6,494 nt of DNA from DATGQT01 sp033720695 (GTDB lineage: Bacteria > Bacteroidota > Rhodothermia > Rhodothermales > Rubricoccaceae). How positions within the stretch are numbered: position 1 is the stretch's first letter; the number at the start of each line of letters is the position of its first letter. The notes beneath the pieces are model-generated. The model saw only the letters and a list, made by a program, of their open reading frames with translations. It was not told the DNA's origin and made no database searches. The DNA lies in assembly GCA_033720695.1 (NCBI GenBank), contig JAWWCA010000202.1:1-6494 (forward strand), read 5' to 3'. The position numbers and the translations under genes were made by a program. Of this stretch, positions 6,396-6,494 are shown one piece after another.

Positions 6396-6494
6396 ATGGA
6401 TGCTCCCCACCCTCCGGCCGACGACCGCCTCCCCCGCCGCTTCCGGCTGGGCGTGTGGACGGTCGACCCCCGGGCGGGCACGCTCCGGCGGGGC
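6396..6494 (+). CDS. Winged-helix DNA-binding regulator, OmpR/CadC type (partial, N-terminal 33 codons)
   Basis: An ATG at 6396 opens a frame that runs off the right edge after 33 residues. Residues 15-33 (RFRLGVWTVDPRAGTLRRG) match the opening beta-strands of the Trans_reg_C winged-helix domain, which in this family typically read F-x-(L/V)-G-x-W-x-V-D/E-P followed by x-L-x-R-G. A domain this close to the N-terminus suggests a CadC/ToxR-like regulator, with a DNA-binding head and then often a membrane segment and a TPR or TolB-like sensor part, rather than a response regulator, which has its receiver domain first. The rest is not visible, so the sensor type is unknown. It is divergent from the propeller gene and could control it or itself. 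Confidence 0.7.
   Translation, partial: MDAPHPPADDRLPRRFRLGVWTVDPRAGTLRRG

Noticed and set aside
1869..6410. 1513-residue minus-strand open frame spanning most of the window
   Set aside because: It overlaps both DUF2279 genes antisense and both pyk and the propeller gene out of frame, and its translation is arginine/proline-rich low-complexity. It is a high-GC artefact.
1..6494. Search for tRNA or rRNA genes, CRISPR arrays, insertion sequences and attachment sites
   Set aside because: No cloverleaf-like sequence, regularly spaced repeats, transposase motifs or terminal inverted repeats were seen. The only sizeable repeat is the coding one shared by the DUF2279 pair.

Overview
The window is very GC-rich DNA with few spacers and reads as chromosomal sequence from a Bacteroidota-like bacterium. 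The likeliest source is a Rhodothermota relative (Rubrivirga/Rubricoccus type). The reasons are a C-terminal type IX secretion (T9SS) sorting domain on an exported propeller protein, a SprE/PorW-like TPR lipoprotein, DUF2279 proteins, absence of clear Shine-Dalgarno sites, and TTG/TAnnTTTG-like promoter traces combined with very high GC. The genus is inferred from style, not from a search.

Layout, left to right. (1) 1-1210, minus strand: a TPR outer-membrane lipoprotein resembling the gliding/T9SS protein SprE/PorW, with its C-terminus beyond the left edge. (2) 1415-2866, minus strand: a complete pyruvate kinase (pyk), upstream of the lipoprotein gene on the same strand with a 204-nt gap. (3) 3033-3977 and 4050-4994, plus strand: two tandem paralogues, both 314 residues, both starting at GTG with a signal peptide, both of the DUF2279 (YfiM-like) family. 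They share an almost perfect 77-nt tract that looks like gene conversion. (4) 5009-6220, minus strand and convergent with the second paralogue: a six-bladed NHL/SMP-30-like propeller with a signal peptide and a T9SS sorting domain. (5) 6396-6494, plus strand: the first 33 codons of a winged-helix (OmpR/CadC-type) regulator, divergent from the propeller gene and cut by the right edge.

The genes do not form one obvious pathway. Pyruvate kinase is central metabolism. The rest are mainly envelope or secreted proteins: a probable T9SS accessory lipoprotein, a probable T9SS cargo, and two exported proteins of unknown function. The divergent spacers 2867-3032 and 6221-6395 hold the likely promoters; the second also contains a perfect 10-bp palindrome and a short dyad. 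No RNA genes, mobile elements, CRISPR arrays or pseudogenes were seen. I found no clearly new multi-gene system. The observations most worth follow-up are the DUF2279 pair (VanZ-like motif spacing, conversion tract) and the potassium-independence signature in pyruvate kinase.
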